Shown piece after piece: positions 33,664-42,474 of a DNA stretch of 64,000 bases. Position numbers and translations under genes: made by a program. Source of the stretch: Yunchengibacter salinarum (GTDB taxonomy: Bacteria; Pseudomonadota; Alphaproteobacteria; Sphingomonadales; Kordiimonadaceae); the NCBI RefSeq assembly GCF_037658235.1, contig NZ_JBBJLN010000006.1, forward strand, positions 1-64,000, written 5' to 3'. Below the pieces are notes generated by a model. It saw only the letters and a list, made by a program, of their open reading frames with translations. It made no database searches and was not told the DNA's origin. Position 1 is the stretch's first letter. Every line of letters begins with the position of its first letter.

Positions 33664-34127
33664 CAGGCGGCATCGCCATTCACGGCCTGAGTGACCGGGA
33701 CCGGGCGGCGGTGGCCGCCCTGAAGGGCGCGGGCGACCGCCTGATCGAAATGGGTGACAGCCTGGAAAACACACCAAAATCCCGCGAGCAGGCCCGTGCC
33801 CTGATTTTCACGCCCGAAGATGCCGCCAGCGGCGCGGCCCGTCTGCACGCCTTTGCCCGCAATGCCCGCGCCGCCGGCCACCCGGACCCAGTTGCCGTGC
33901 TGCTGCTGGATACGGCGCTGCTGACCCCCGGCGGCGCCAGCGGGGCGAAGGCGGGACTGGTGGACCTGGTCAGCACGGCGGCGCTTGACCTTGCCCCCCA
34001 CTGCCGGGTATGTGGCTTGATGACGGGTGCGGCCACTCCGGCTGACGCCCTGACCCGCTGTCTCGCCTTTGTGCTCGAATCGGACATCTATACCGGGCAC
34101 ATCCTGAAAGTCAGCGCGGGCGCCTAA
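33660..34127 (+). CDS. Hypothetical protein coupled to the antiporter gene
   Basis: 155-residue protein with a TTG start at 33660 that overlaps the antiporter stop as TTGA, the same coupling as the usual ATGA. The sequence is soluble and Ala-rich: DRAAVAALKGAGDRLIEMGDSLENTPKS, AARLHAFARNARAAGHPD and VAVLLLDTALLTPGGASGAKAGLVDLV in separate blocks. A sub-segment near the end has two cysteines (HCRVCGLM). I do not recognise the family. It ends 42 bases before folB, so it may be part of an antiporter-hypothetical-folB transcript. Confidence 0.6.
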   Translation: MTGGIAIHGLSDRDRAAVAALKGAGDRLIEMGDSLENTPKSREQARALIFTPEDAASGAARLHAFARNARAAGHPDPVAVLLLDTALLTPGGASGAKAGLVDLVSTAALDLAPHCRVCGLMTGAATPADALTRCLAFVLESDIYTGHILKVSAGA

Positions 34128-34169
34128 AACGCCCTGACCGGACCTGCCCTGAGGAGAGAAGAGCGCCCG

Positions 34170-34613
34170 ATGGCCGACGACCGCCCCACAGCCCCGCAGC
34201 TCGACCCCGTAGAGACGGGCGACGCCGTGGTCCCCTTTGCCGATGCGGCACGCGGCGTTCGCCGGGTCTTTGTGCGCAATCTGTTGCGGCAGGCGCGGAT
34301 CGGCGTATTCGCCCATGAGCAGGAACGGGTGCAGACCGTTCGCATCACGGTGGACCTGAGCGTGCGGGAAGATCGGGTTCATCACCGGGACAATCTGGAA
34401 AACGTACTCTGCTACAAGGATGTGGTGGAGCGGATCGACGCGATCCTGGAAGGCGGCCACATCAATCTGGTGGAATCCATGGCCGAGCGCATCGCTGAAA
34501 GCGAGCTGGCCGATGGCCGCGTGCTGTCGGCACGGGTCATGGTGGAAAAACTGGAAGCCATCGACGGCGCGGACAGCGTGGGCGTGGAAATCGAACGCCA
34601 TCGCCCCGCCTGA
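34170..34613 (+). CDS. folB: Dihydroneopterin aldolase
   Basis: Folate-pathway enzyme cleaving dihydroneopterin to hydroxymethyl-dihydropterin. The 147-residue protein has an N-terminal tail of about 30 residues, then VFVRNLLRQARIGVFAHEQE, the active-site ENVLCYKDVVERI (Tyr and Lys region), INLVESMAERIAE with the conserved glutamate, and VMVEKLEAI near the end. GGAGAG precedes ATG 34170. No other folate genes are adjacent. Confidence 0.93.
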   Translation: MADDRPTAPQLDPVETGDAVVPFADAARGVRRVFVRNLLRQARIGVFAHEQERVQTVRITVDLSVREDRVHHRDNLENVLCYKDVVERIDAILEGGHINLVESMAERIAESELADGRVLSARVMVEKLEAIDGADSVGVEIERHRPA

Positions 34614-35049
34614 TATTGGCCCGCCTTTGCTGATACCCTCAACCGCCTGATAACCGCCCGGAAAAGCGTAGCCCGAACAATGCCGCAAGAAGGGCGATTT
34701 CGGGGGTGTGCCCAATGCCTTATGCACAGCGCGCTTTCAGGCCCTTGCGCCGCCCCGCACGGACGGGCGATTAAATTCCCTTCAAATCATTGCGGCCTGT
34801 TGACAGCAGGAAATTTCATTAAAAACAATGAGTTGACTTTTGTGCTTAAAAATTATGCAAGTCGCTCCGAAGCCAAGGTTCCAGCCGCATTGCATTCTTG
34901 TGACAGCATTTACCCACAGGGTTTTCCACAGGCTTCGTGGACAAGTTCACAAGGCCTTGAACAGCCCCGGCTTTAGGGGGCGATTCGAGGCGCGCGTTCC
35001 CTGCGCTTTTCCCTTGGCGGTGCGCGTCGGGCGCCCTAAAACTCATGCC
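34614..35049. other. AT-rich intergenic region with DnaA-box-like sites
   Basis: No gene is credible here. The left 60 bases are ordinary. From 34770 to 34860 the base composition shifts sharply to A and T (TTAAATT, AAATTTCATTAAAAACAA, CTTAAAAATTATG). Two TTGAC boxes (34800-34805, 34832-34837) could be -35 elements for uvrC. DnaA-like boxes are annotated separately. A GATTC (GANTC) site is at 34983. Confidence 0.6.
34720..34930 (+). promoter_or_regulatory. Cluster of DnaA-box-like 9-mers
   Basis: TTATGCACA (34720-34728) fits the strict TTATNCACA consensus. TTACCCACA (34910-34918) and TTTTCCACA (34922-34930) are each one base away from TTATCCACA. All three share one orientation and flank an AT-rich block. 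This fits either an origin or a DnaA-controlled promoter. Confidence 0.45.
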
Positions 35050-36912
35050 ATGAGCAATCCGGCCATGACCAATCTGGACCACGGGGTGTCGGTGATCCGG
35101 GCCCATGCCAGAACGGCGCCACAGGCGCCGGGCGTCTATCGCATGATCGACCGCCATGGCGACGTGCTTTATGTGGGCAAAGCGAAGAACCTGTCGCGCC
35201 GGGTGCCCGCCTATACCCGCGTCAATCAATTGCCCACCCGGCTGTTGCGGCTGGTCAGCGCCACGGTGGAAATGGATTTCATCACCACCCGCACGGAAGC
35301 CGAAGCGCTGCTCAGGGAAGCCACGCTGATCAAGCGGTTCAAGCCGCCCTTCAATGTACTGCTGAAGGACGACAAGTCCTTTCCCTATATCCTGCTGCGG
35401 GACGACCACCCCTGGCCGCAGATCACCAAGCATCGGGGCGCGCGCAAGGGCAAAGGCCACTATTACGGCCCCTTTGCCAATACCAGCGCGGTCAACAACA
35501 CGCTGAACACCCTGCAAAAAGTGTTTCAGCTCCGCTCCTGCACCGATGCCACGCTGGAAAACCGCTCCCGCCCCTGCCTGCTGTATCAGATCAAACGCTG
35601 CTCGGCGCCCTGCGTGGGGCGGGTGGATGCAACCACCTATGCCAATGAGGTGGCCGACGCCCGCGCCTTTCTGGAAGGGCGCACAACGGCGATCCAGAAA
35701 ACCTTTGCCGAAAAGATGCAGGCGGCCAGCGACGCGCTGGATTTCGAGACCGCCGCCCTGTACCGGGACCGACTGAAAGCGCTGACCCAGATTCAGTCTC
35801 ATCAGACCTACACCGATGGCCAGCCCGACGACGGGGATGTGATCGCCGCCGCCCGCGCCGGGGACCGGGTGGCGATCCAGATCGTGTTCTTCCGCGCGGG
35901 CCAGAACTGGGGCCACCGGGCCTTCTTCCCCCGGCACGCCCCCGAAACCCCGCTTGCCGAGGTGCTCACCGCCTTTATCGGCCAGTTCTATGACAACAAG
36001 CCCGCACCAAGGCGGATCATGCTGTCTCACGATCCGGCGGAAAAACCCCTTTTGGCGGAGGCCCTGAGCGCGCGCATGGACCACAAGGTCACTTTGAGCC
36101 GCCCGGCACGGGGCGCCAAGGCCAGGGTGGTGGCGGAAGCGGTGCGTAATGCGGAACAGGCGCTGGAACGCAAGCTGGCGGAAAGCGCCAGCCAGAAGCA
36201 ATTGCTGGCGGCGGTTCAGGATGCCTTCGATCTACCCGCCCCGCCGCGCCGGATCGAGGTGTATGACAACAGCCACACCCGCGGCAATGAAGCCATCGGC
36301 GCCATGGTGGTGGCCGGGCCGGACGGGTTCGAGAAAAAAGCCTATCGCACCTTCAACATCAAGGATGAAACCCTGTCCCCCGGCGACGATTACGGCATGA
36401 TGCGCGAAGTGATGACCCGGCGCTTCAAGCGGCTGGTCAAGGAAGACGGCGACCGCAGCCGCGGCCACTGGCCGGACCTGGTACTGATCGATGGCGGGCG
36501 CGGGCAGTTGTCCGCGGTGGTGGAGACGCTGAACGGGCTGGGCGTGGCCGATGTGGCGCTGGTGGCGGTATCCAAGGGGCCGGATCGCCATGCCGGGCGG
36601 GAACAGTTCCACATGCCGGGCCGGGCCAGCTTCACCCTGCCGCCCAATGCGCCGGTGATGCATTATCTCCAGCGCCTTCGGGACGAGGCCCACCGCTTCG
36701 CCATCGGCACCCACCGGGCGAAGCGTGGCAAGGCACGCACCCGTTCCGGGCTGGATGACGTGCCGGGCATCGGGCCGAAACGGAAAAAGGCCCTGCTGCA
36801 CCATTTCGGATCGGCCAAGGCGGTGGCGGGCGCCGACCTGGGGGACTTGCAGGCGGTGGACGGCATATCGCGCGCCATGGCACAGGAAATCTTCGACTTT
36901 TTCCGCGACTGA
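35050..36912 (+). CDS. uvrC: Excinuclease ABC subunit C
   Basis: Nuclease that makes both incisions in nucleotide excision repair. The 620-residue protein has an N-terminal GIY-YIG domain (APGVYRMIDRHGDVLYVGKAK at about 26-46, read here as two short motifs PGVYRM and LYVGKAKNLS), a four-cysteine-like region RPCLLYQIKRCSAPC, a UVR domain (about 200-235), the RNase H-like endonuclease with EVYDNSH and LVLIDGGRGQL, and a C-terminal double helix-hairpin-helix (GIGPKRKKALLHHFG). ATG 35050 is used; an ATG at 35065 is also possible, and the long upstream open frame is rejected. Confidence 0.96.
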   Translation: MSNPAMTNLDHGVSVIRAHARTAPQAPGVYRMIDRHGDVLYVGKAKNLSRRVPAYTRVNQLPTRLLRLVSATVEMDFITTRTEAEALLREATLIKRFKPPFNVLLKDDKSFPYILLRDDHPWPQITKHRGARKGKGHYYGPFANTSAVNNTLNTLQKVFQLRSCTDATLENRSRPCLLYQIKRCSAPCVGRVDATTYANEVADARAFLEGRTTAIQKTFAEKMQAASDALDFETAALYRDRLKALTQIQSHQTYTDGQPDDGDVIAAARAGDRVAIQIVFFRAGQNWGHRAFFPRHAPETPLAEVLTAFIGQFYDNKPAPRRIMLSHDPAEKPLLAEALSARMDHKVTLSRPARGAKARVVAEAVRNAEQALERKLAESASQKQLLAAVQDAFDLPAPPRRIEVYDNSHTRGNEAIGAMVVAGPDGFEKKAYRTFNIKDETLSPGDDYGMMREVMTRRFKRLVKEDGDRSRGHWPDLVLIDGGRGQLSAVVETLNGLGVADVALVAVSKGPDRHAGREQFHMPGRASFTLPPNAPVMHYLQRLRDEAHRFAIGTHRAKRGKARTRSGLDDVPGIGPKRKKALLHHFGSAKAVAGADLGDLQAVDGISRAMAQEIFDFFRD

Positions 36913-37080
36913 CCCCGCATCATCAGGGCCACGCCGACACCGCAACCGGCATCTTGCCCGGCTCCGTGCTTGACCGGGGCCTGACATGGTTTACGGTCCA
37001 TCCTGAATCGGCGCCCGCGCGGGCCATGCCCCCGCCCGGCGACCGGCATCCGTCCCACCCCTGATAAAAGGATTCCCCGG

Positions 37081-37632
37081 ATGTGGACCCTGCCCAACCT
37101 GCTCACCCTCTCGCGCATTGCCGTGATCCCGCTTCTCATGGGCAGCTTCTATCTGGCGCAGCCGCTGGGCAGCCATCTGGCCTTCATTCTGTTCGTGCTG
37201 GCGGGCGTGACCGATTTCTTCGACGGCTGGGTGGCCCGCAATATGGGCAGCGTGTCCCAGATCGGCATTTTCCTGGACCCCATCGCCGACAAGCTGATGG
37301 TGGCGGCAGTGATCATCATGGTGGTGGATGTGAACTGGGTCACCGGCCTGCACAGCATTCCGGCGGTCATCATCATGTGCCGGGAACTGCTGGTATCGGG
37401 CCTGCGGGAATATCTGGCGGGGGTACGGGTCAGCGTGCCCGTGACATGGCTCGCCAAATGGAAAACCACGGTGCAGATGGTGGCGCTGGGGGCGCTCACC
37501 TGGGTGGAAGGGGGCGCCGCGCTCGGCCTGCCCGCCCATGAAATCGGCCTGACCCTGTTATGGCTTGCCGCTGTGCTGACGCTCTATACGGGCTATGATT
37601 ATGTACGTGGCGGCATGAAACACATGGTGTAA
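37081..37632 (+). CDS. pgsA: CDP-diacylglycerol--glycerol-3-phosphate 3-phosphatidyltransferase
   Basis: Membrane enzyme making phosphatidylglycerophosphate, the precursor of phosphatidylglycerol and cardiolipin. The 183-residue protein has the CDP-alcohol phosphotransferase motif spread over residues 42-69: DFFDGWVAR, then G and DPIADKL. About four membrane helices are visible. AAGGA precedes the ATG. uvrC-pgsA-moaD-moaE is a common alphaproteobacterial order. moaD starts 3 bases after the stop. Confidence 0.95.
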   Translation: MWTLPNLLTLSRIAVIPLLMGSFYLAQPLGSHLAFILFVLAGVTDFFDGWVARNMGSVSQIGIFLDPIADKLMVAAVIIMVVDVNWVTGLHSIPAVIIMCRELLVSGLREYLAGVRVSVPVTWLAKWKTTVQMVALGALTWVEGGAALGLPAHEIGLTLLWLAAVLTLYTGYDYVRGGMKHMV

Positions 37633-37635
37633 CCG

Positions 37636-37902
37636 ATGAAGGACACGCCCCTGACCCTGCTTTATTTCGCCTGGATGCGCGATGCCGTGGGCAGCGGCGA
37701 GGAGCAGCGCCCCCTGCCCGACGGCATCCACACCGTGGCCGGGCTGGTGGATCATCTGCGCGGGCTGAGCCCCGGCCATGACAGGGCGCTGGGCGACCCG
37801 GCCCTTTTGCGTGTGGCCGTCAATCAGGAATGGTGCCGGCTGGACAGCGCGGTGGCGCCGGGGGACGAGGTGGCCTTCTTTCCGCCCGTCACCGGGGGCT
37901 GA
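37636..37902 (+). CDS. moaD: Molybdopterin synthase small subunit
   Basis: Sulfur-carrier subunit of molybdopterin synthase. The 88-residue ubiquitin-like protein ends in GG (FFPPVTGG), the C-terminus that is adenylated and thiocarboxylated. LLYFAWMRDAVGSGEEQ and EVAFFPPVTGG are typical. It is 4 bases upstream of moaE and forms the enzyme with it. Confidence 0.95.
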   Translation: MKDTPLTLLYFAWMRDAVGSGEEQRPLPDGIHTVAGLVDHLRGLSPGHDRALGDPALLRVAVNQEWCRLDSAVAPGDEVAFFPPVTGG

Positions 37903-37906
37903 CGCC

Positions 37907-38410
37907 ATGTCCGCCGACTCCATCACGGACCCCGTTCATGCCCGCGTTCAGCAGGCGCCGATCGACCATGCGGCGGAGCGCGCGGCCCTGACCGGCAACC
38001 GCGTGGACATGGGCGCCGTGGTCAGCTTCACCGGCACCGTGCGGGATCAGAACGGCACGCTCACCGCCCTGCATCTGGACCATTATCCCGGCATGACGGA
38101 GCGGGAGATCAGGCGCATTCTGGACCGCGCCATGGCCCGTTGGCCGCTGACCGGATGCCGGGTGGTCCACCGGGTCGGCACGCTGGCACCGGGGGAGGAC
38201 ATCGTGGCCGTGCTCACCGCCAGCGCGCACCGGGAGGCCGCCTTCGATGCCGCCCGCTTCATCATGGACTATCTCAAGACCGACGCCCCCTTCTGGAAGC
38301 GGGAAGACGGCCCGCACGGCAGCACATGGGTCCCGGCCCGCGCGGGCGACGATGCGGCCCGCACCGCCTGGGAACAGCCCGCGCCAGCCAATCCGGGCGA
38401 CGGCGATTAA
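37907..38410 (+). CDS. moaE: Molybdopterin synthase catalytic subunit
   Basis: Large subunit of molybdopterin synthase, transferring sulfur from MoaD to precursor Z (cyclic pyranopterin monophosphate). The 167-residue protein shows GAVVSFTGTVRDQN, LDHYPGMTE, HRVGTLAPGEDIVAV and the active-site lysines in YLKTDAPFWKRE. ATG 37907 is used because the longer frame overlaps moaD. A hairpin terminator follows within 2 bases. Confidence 0.95.
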   Translation: MSADSITDPVHARVQQAPIDHAAERAALTGNRVDMGAVVSFTGTVRDQNGTLTALHLDHYPGMTEREIRRILDRAMARWPLTGCRVVHRVGTLAPGEDIVAVLTASAHREAAFDAARFIMDYLKTDAPFWKREDGPHGSTWVPARAGDDAARTAWEQPAPANPGDGD

Positions 38411-38411
38411 G

Positions 38412-38442
38412 AAAAAGGCCCGCCCCCTTCGGGACGGGCCTT
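38412..38442 (-). terminator. Intrinsic terminator of the ftsZ end of the dcw operon
   Basis: A near-perfect 12-bp stem (AAGGCCCGcCCC/GGGaCGGGCCTT, one mismatch) with a CTTC loop is followed on the minus strand by a TTTTTC tract. It lies 28 bases after the ftsZ stop and 2 bases after moaE, and may stop both convergent transcripts. Confidence 0.88.
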
Positions 38443-38469
38443 GATCAGGGCCGGCTGACGCGCAAGGGC

Positions 38470-40170
38470 TCAGTTCTGCTGACGGCGCAGAAAGCTGGGA
38501 ATTTCCAGTTGCTCGCTACCGCGATCCCGATTTTCCGGCGCGGGCCGATCCTCGACGCTCACGCCCCCAAGGCTGGCATCACCCTCCCCGTGGGTACCGG
38601 CGTCATGGGTGTCCGCCTGATCGTTCACCGGGTTCGGCTGCACCTTGCGGCGGCTGCGCCGGGCGAACATGCTCAGGCGGGTATCCCGCTTTTCCCCGCC
38701 TTCACTGGAGCGCGTGTTGTCACCGGTGTCACGGCGGCCCGTATAGGCGGCCTCCTTCATCGGGTCGGCGGCCTCCAGCGGCTGGTTGGACACTTTGGGC
38801 GTCTTGGGCGCCTCGGCGGTGAACCCGGCATCCTGGCTGGCCGCCACGGCCCGTGCCTCTATGTCATACTGCTCGTCCGTCGGGGCCGTGTCACCGGCGC
38901 GGGCGGCGGGTGCCGGGTCCGGCGCCTGCCGGGAAGGCTGCTCCGCCTGAGGTGCCGTTTCGGCGCGGGATGCCGTTTCCGCATGAGGGGCGGATGCGGC
39001 CGCCTGCGGGGTCGGGGCTGCGGCTTCCGACCGGTCAGGGGCGACTTCCCGCGCGGCGGGCGCCGGGGCCGTGTCTTCCCCGGTCGGCTTTTCATCGGGT
39101 GCCGTCTCGGCGGCTGTCTTCTCGTCGCCCCCGTTGTCCACATTGCGCGGCTGCGGCGGGGTGACCGGCGCGCGGCTCGGCCGGGGCACGGCCACGCCGT
39201 TCTCGCTGCCCTCGATACCGGTGGCCACCACGGACACCCTGAGCTTGCCGTCCAGGCTTTCATTGAAGGCCGAGCCGAAGACGATGAGCGCATCCGGGTC
39301 CACCTGCTCGCGGACCATGTTCACAGCCTCGTCCACTTCATAAAGCGTCATGTCCATGCCGCCGGTCACATTGATGATGACCCCCTGCGCGCCCTGAAGC
39401 GATGCCTCTTCCAGCAGCGGATTGGAAATGGCGGCGGCCGCGGCATCCTGTGCGCGGTTCTCGCCCTCGGCCTCGCCGGTGCCCATCATGGCCTTGCCCA
39501 TATGCTCCATGACGGTGCGCACATCGGCAAAATCCAGATTGATCAGGCCGGGCATCACCATCAGGTCGGTGATGCCGCGCACGCCGGAATGCAACACCTC
39601 GTCCGCCATGTTGAAGGCGTCGGCGAAGGTGGTCTTCTCATTGGCCACGCGGAACAGGTTCTGGTTCGGAATGATGATCAGCGTATCCACATGGCCCGCC
39701 AGTTCCTGAATGCCCGCTTCGGCAATCTTCATGCGGCGGCTGCCTTCGAACTGGAACGGCTTTGTCACGACGCCCACGGTGAGAATCTTCTTCTCCCGCG
39801 CGCGACGGGCCACCACGGGCGCGGCGCCGGTGCCGGTGCCACCCCCCATGCCCGCCGTGATGAAGGCCATATGGCAGCCTTCCAGCGTTTCATCGATGAT
39901 CTTGACCGCCTCTTCCGCCGCGGCCTCACCCACGCTGGGCTGCGCCCCCGCGCCCAGCCCCTGGGTGATTTCCACACCAAGCTGGATGCGGTTGTCCGCC
40001 TCGGAATTGGCCAGCGCCTGGGCGTCCGTATTGGCCACCACGAAGTCCACCCCCTGAAGGCTGGACAGGATCATGTTGTTCACCGCGTTGCACCCGGCGC
40101 CACCCACGCCGACCACCGCGATGCGGGGTTTCAGTTCTGTCAGTTCCGTATTGGAAAATTCGATCGGCAT
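38470..40170 (-). CDS. ftsZ: Cell division protein FtsZ
   Basis: Tubulin-like GTPase that forms the Z ring. Of 566 residues, the first about 315 are the GTPase core: GVGGAGCNAVNNM, the signature GGGTGTGAAP (about 108-117) and T7-loop region LINLDFADV. A long Pro/Ala/Glu/Thr-rich linker (about 320-545) follows, with several short repeats of Ala/Pro. It ends with the conserved partner-binding peptide LEIPSFLRRQQN. The linker is on the long side but usual for alphaproteobacteria. It has its own 147-base upstream gap after ftsA, so it may have an additional promoter, and ends at a strong terminator. Confidence 0.98.
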   Translation of the reverse strand: MPIEFSNTELTELKPRIAVVGVGGAGCNAVNNMILSSLQGVDFVVANTDAQALANSEADNRIQLGVEITQGLGAGAQPSVGEAAAEEAVKIIDETLEGCHMAFITAGMGGGTGTGAAPVVARRAREKKILTVGVVTKPFQFEGSRRMKIAEAGIQELAGHVDTLIIIPNQNLFRVANEKTTFADAFNMADEVLHSGVRGITDLMVMPGLINLDFADVRTVMEHMGKAMMGTGEAEGENRAQDAAAAAISNPLLEEASLQGAQGVIINVTGGMDMTLYEVDEAVNMVREQVDPDALIVFGSAFNESLDGKLRVSVVATGIEGSENGVAVPRPSRAPVTPPQPRNVDNGGDEKTAAETAPDEKPTGEDTAPAPAAREVAPDRSEAAAPTPQAAASAPHAETASRAETAPQAEQPSRQAPDPAPAARAGDTAPTDEQYDIEARAVAASQDAGFTAEAPKTPKVSNQPLEAADPMKEAAYTGRRDTGDNTRSSEGGEKRDTRLSMFARRSRRKVQPNPVNDQADTHDAGTHGEGDASLGGVSVEDRPAPENRDRGSEQLEIPSFLRRQQN

Positions 40171-40317
40171 TGCCCTGCTCCTTGCATGTTATGCGTCTGC
40201 TATCGTGACCGGTCGGGGTCCGGCAACCCCTTTTCCCGGCCTGGTCCGCTTTTCCCGTCTTTTCCCCGTTCAGGTCTGTTTGTTTTCCTTGTCATACTCC
40301 CCGAAGCGCGGCCCTTC

Positions 40318-41688
40318 TCAGAACGACTCCCGCATCCAGTGCCACAGCCGCGGCCAGGGGCCGAGCGCCGGGGCCGTTTCGGATGCCGCCCGCGCCCCGG
40401 CGGACGCATCCGGCGCGGCATAAGGCGCAGCCGGTGGCCACAAATCCCTGAAGGCGTCCCTGAGCGCACCCGGCCGCCAGCCGCGCCCCGGCGCCGGATC
40501 GAACGCCAGCGGCCCGGTCAGTGGATGGGCGGCGGCATACATCATCAGGCCCACGGGCACGGCATGGCCGGGGTCTCGCCAACTGGCGGGAAGGTGCTTC
40601 AGGCGGGGCGGCTCGGCCAGGCGCACCGGATGGCCCAGCACCTGTTCCGCCAGGCTGTCCATCTGCGACAGTCTCGCCGCACTGCCCGCCAGCACCACCG
40701 TTCCCTCGAAATGAAGGGCATCCAGTTCTTCCCGCACGGCTTCCAGCATCACGGTCATCTGTGCCTCGATCACGCCGTTCAGCGCCGCCTGCCCGATGGA
40801 GCGCGCCCCGGCGCCATCATCCGGCACAGTCAGAGAGTGCCGGGCATCCGAGCTGGCCACCATGGCGGCACCGTAACGGTTCTTGATCGCCTCCGCCTGA
40901 TCGTCGCTCAGGTGAAAGCGGGCGGCGATGTCGGCGAGAACATCCCCGTCGCCAAAAGGCAGGCTGCTGCCATGCACCAGTTCATTTCCGGCAAGAACCG
41001 CCATTTGAATGGAGGCATGGCCCACATCCACGAAAGCGGCGCCGTCTTCACGCTCTTCACCGGTCAGGGCGGCGGCGGCGCCCACATGGGCGGCGGATAC
41101 GGTGCCCAACAAGCGCAGATGGGCACGGGCGACGCTTTCCTCCAGCGCGCGAACCACATCCCGATCCGCTTCCACACTAACATAAAAGCCGGTCAGGCGA
41201 TCCCCACAAACACCGAAAGGCGGCGCCACATGCTCCTGCCCGTCCAGATCGAAAGCCACTGCATGGCGGGTCATGACCAGCCGGTCTGAGCGCGCCGGGG
41301 GCAACTGATCCGCCAGCGCGGCCAGATGGGTCGCCGTCACGGCCACGCCGTCCAGCGCCAGTGTCGGCTCGTGCGCGGTGGTGGCCATCTGGGCGCCGGA
41401 AACCGCCAGCAGCGCCCCCGTGGCGGTAACGCCGGCGCTGCGCTCGGCCTGATCCACGGCGCTGCGAATGGCGGCTTCCACCTGATCCATGTCGCCGGGC
41501 TGATCGCCCTGCATACCCAGATTCTGCGCCGTGCCGGTGCCAAGAATGCGGAAGCCGCCCTGACCATCCATATCGGCCAGCAGGCAGGACACCTTGGTAC
41601 TGCCCACATCGAGCACGGCCAGAATGCCATCCGCCAGGGCGGCGGCTGAACGATTACCGGTCTGTTGCTGGGACAGGGCACCGTTCAT
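40318..41688 (-). CDS. ftsA: Cell division protein FtsA
   Basis: Actin-like membrane tether of FtsZ. The 456-residue protein opens with a short tail, then LAVLDVGSTKVSCLLADMDG (phosphate 1 region). The 1C subdomain follows and later FVDVGHASIQMAVL (phosphate 2) and VVLAGSAARLSQM (adenosine). The C-terminus WHWMRESF is the amphipathic membrane helix. It starts 3 bases after ftsQ ends. 147 bases separate it from ftsZ. Confidence 0.95.
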   Translation of the reverse strand: MNGALSQQQTGNRSAAALADGILAVLDVGSTKVSCLLADMDGQGGFRILGTGTAQNLGMQGDQPGDMDQVEAAIRSAVDQAERSAGVTATGALLAVSGAQMATTAHEPTLALDGVAVTATHLAALADQLPPARSDRLVMTRHAVAFDLDGQEHVAPPFGVCGDRLTGFYVSVEADRDVVRALEESVARAHLRLLGTVSAAHVGAAAALTGEEREDGAAFVDVGHASIQMAVLAGNELVHGSSLPFGDGDVLADIAARFHLSDDQAEAIKNRYGAAMVASSDARHSLTVPDDGAGARSIGQAALNGVIEAQMTVMLEAVREELDALHFEGTVVLAGSAARLSQMDSLAEQVLGHPVRLAEPPRLKHLPASWRDPGHAVPVGLMMYAAAHPLTGPLAFDPAPGRGWRPGALRDAFRDLWPPAAPYAAPDASAGARAASETAPALGPWPRLWHWMRESF

Positions 41689-41691
41689 GGG

Positions 41692-42474
41692 TCACATTGC
41701 CTTTTCTTCACCGGCCATCATACGCTGGCCCGCCTCGGTAACGCGCATCACCAGCCGATCCGGCAGGCGCAGATCGATCACCTGCACCTCCCGCGAGAGA
41801 AGGCGGTACTGTGCTTCCAGATCCCGGAACCGGGCAAGCGCGCGGGCGGCGTCATAGGCCGGTGCATCATCGGCGGGCAGGCGCAGGCGAATGCCATTGT
41901 CGAACAAGAGGTCCCAGCGCCGATCGCCCACGCGCACCGCGCGCGCCACCCTGGGCGCCAGTTCGGGCATATGGGCGAGCATCCGGTCCAACTGGTCCAG
42001 CGCGCGATTGGCGCCCGGCCCCACCACCAGCCGCAAATGGGCAAAGCGGCTGATGCCCCGATCGGTGATCGGCGTGCCGTCCCGGTCCACCACATGCAGG
42101 GTGCCATCCCGCTGCCACAGGGCGCGGGGTTCCCGCTCGGTAATGGCAACGATCAACCGCCCCGGCAGGCTGCGGGTCACCCGCGCACGCGCCACCCAGG
42201 GCAGACCCTCCAGCCGCTGCTTCATGGCCTGAAGGTCGATACCGCCAAGCGGCATCCCCCGGTCCACATGCAGCCGCGCCAGCACACTGCGGCGGCTGGT
42301 GCGGTCCAGCCCCGTGATCTCCAGCGTTTGCAGCACCATGCCGGTGCGCGCCGTCACCCCGCTCAGCCAGCTACGCGGCATGACCTCGCCGCCCGCCGCC
42401 CAGGCGGCCCCGGCACAGAGCAGAATCGCCAGCGCGCTCATCATGCCCTTGCGGCGTGCCATGGATCTGATCAT
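41692..42474 (-). CDS. ftsQ: Cell division protein FtsQ
   Basis: Bitopic inner-membrane divisome protein. The 260-residue product has a short basic cytoplasmic tail, a single membrane helix (about 10-28), a POTRA domain (TLEITGLDRTSRRSV to LPWVARARVTRSLPG) and a beta domain with VVDRDGTPI. The ATG overlaps the murB stop as ATGA. In most dcw clusters ddl sits between murB and ftsQ; here it does not. Confidence 0.92.
   Translation of the reverse strand: MIRSMARRKGMMSALAILLCAGAAWAAGGEVMPRSWLSGVTARTGMVLQTLEITGLDRTSRRSVLARLHVDRGMPLGGIDLQAMKQRLEGLPWVARARVTRSLPGRLIVAITEREPRALWQRDGTLHVVDRDGTPITDRGISRFAHLRLVVGPGANRALDQLDRMLAHMPELAPRVARAVRVGDRRWDLLFDNGIRLRLPADDAPAYDAARALARFRDLEAQYRLLSREVQVIDLRLPDRLVMRVTEAGQRMMAGEEKAM

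Noticed and set aside
34840..35049. N-terminal extension of UvrC
   Set aside because: The added residues do not match UvrC and cross the AT-rich regulatory region; ATG 35050 gives the family start.
38140..41289. 1049-codon plus-strand frame over ftsZ and ftsA
   Set aside because: It runs antisense to two certain genes and begins inside moaE. Its composition (many H, R and G) is typical of a shadow frame.
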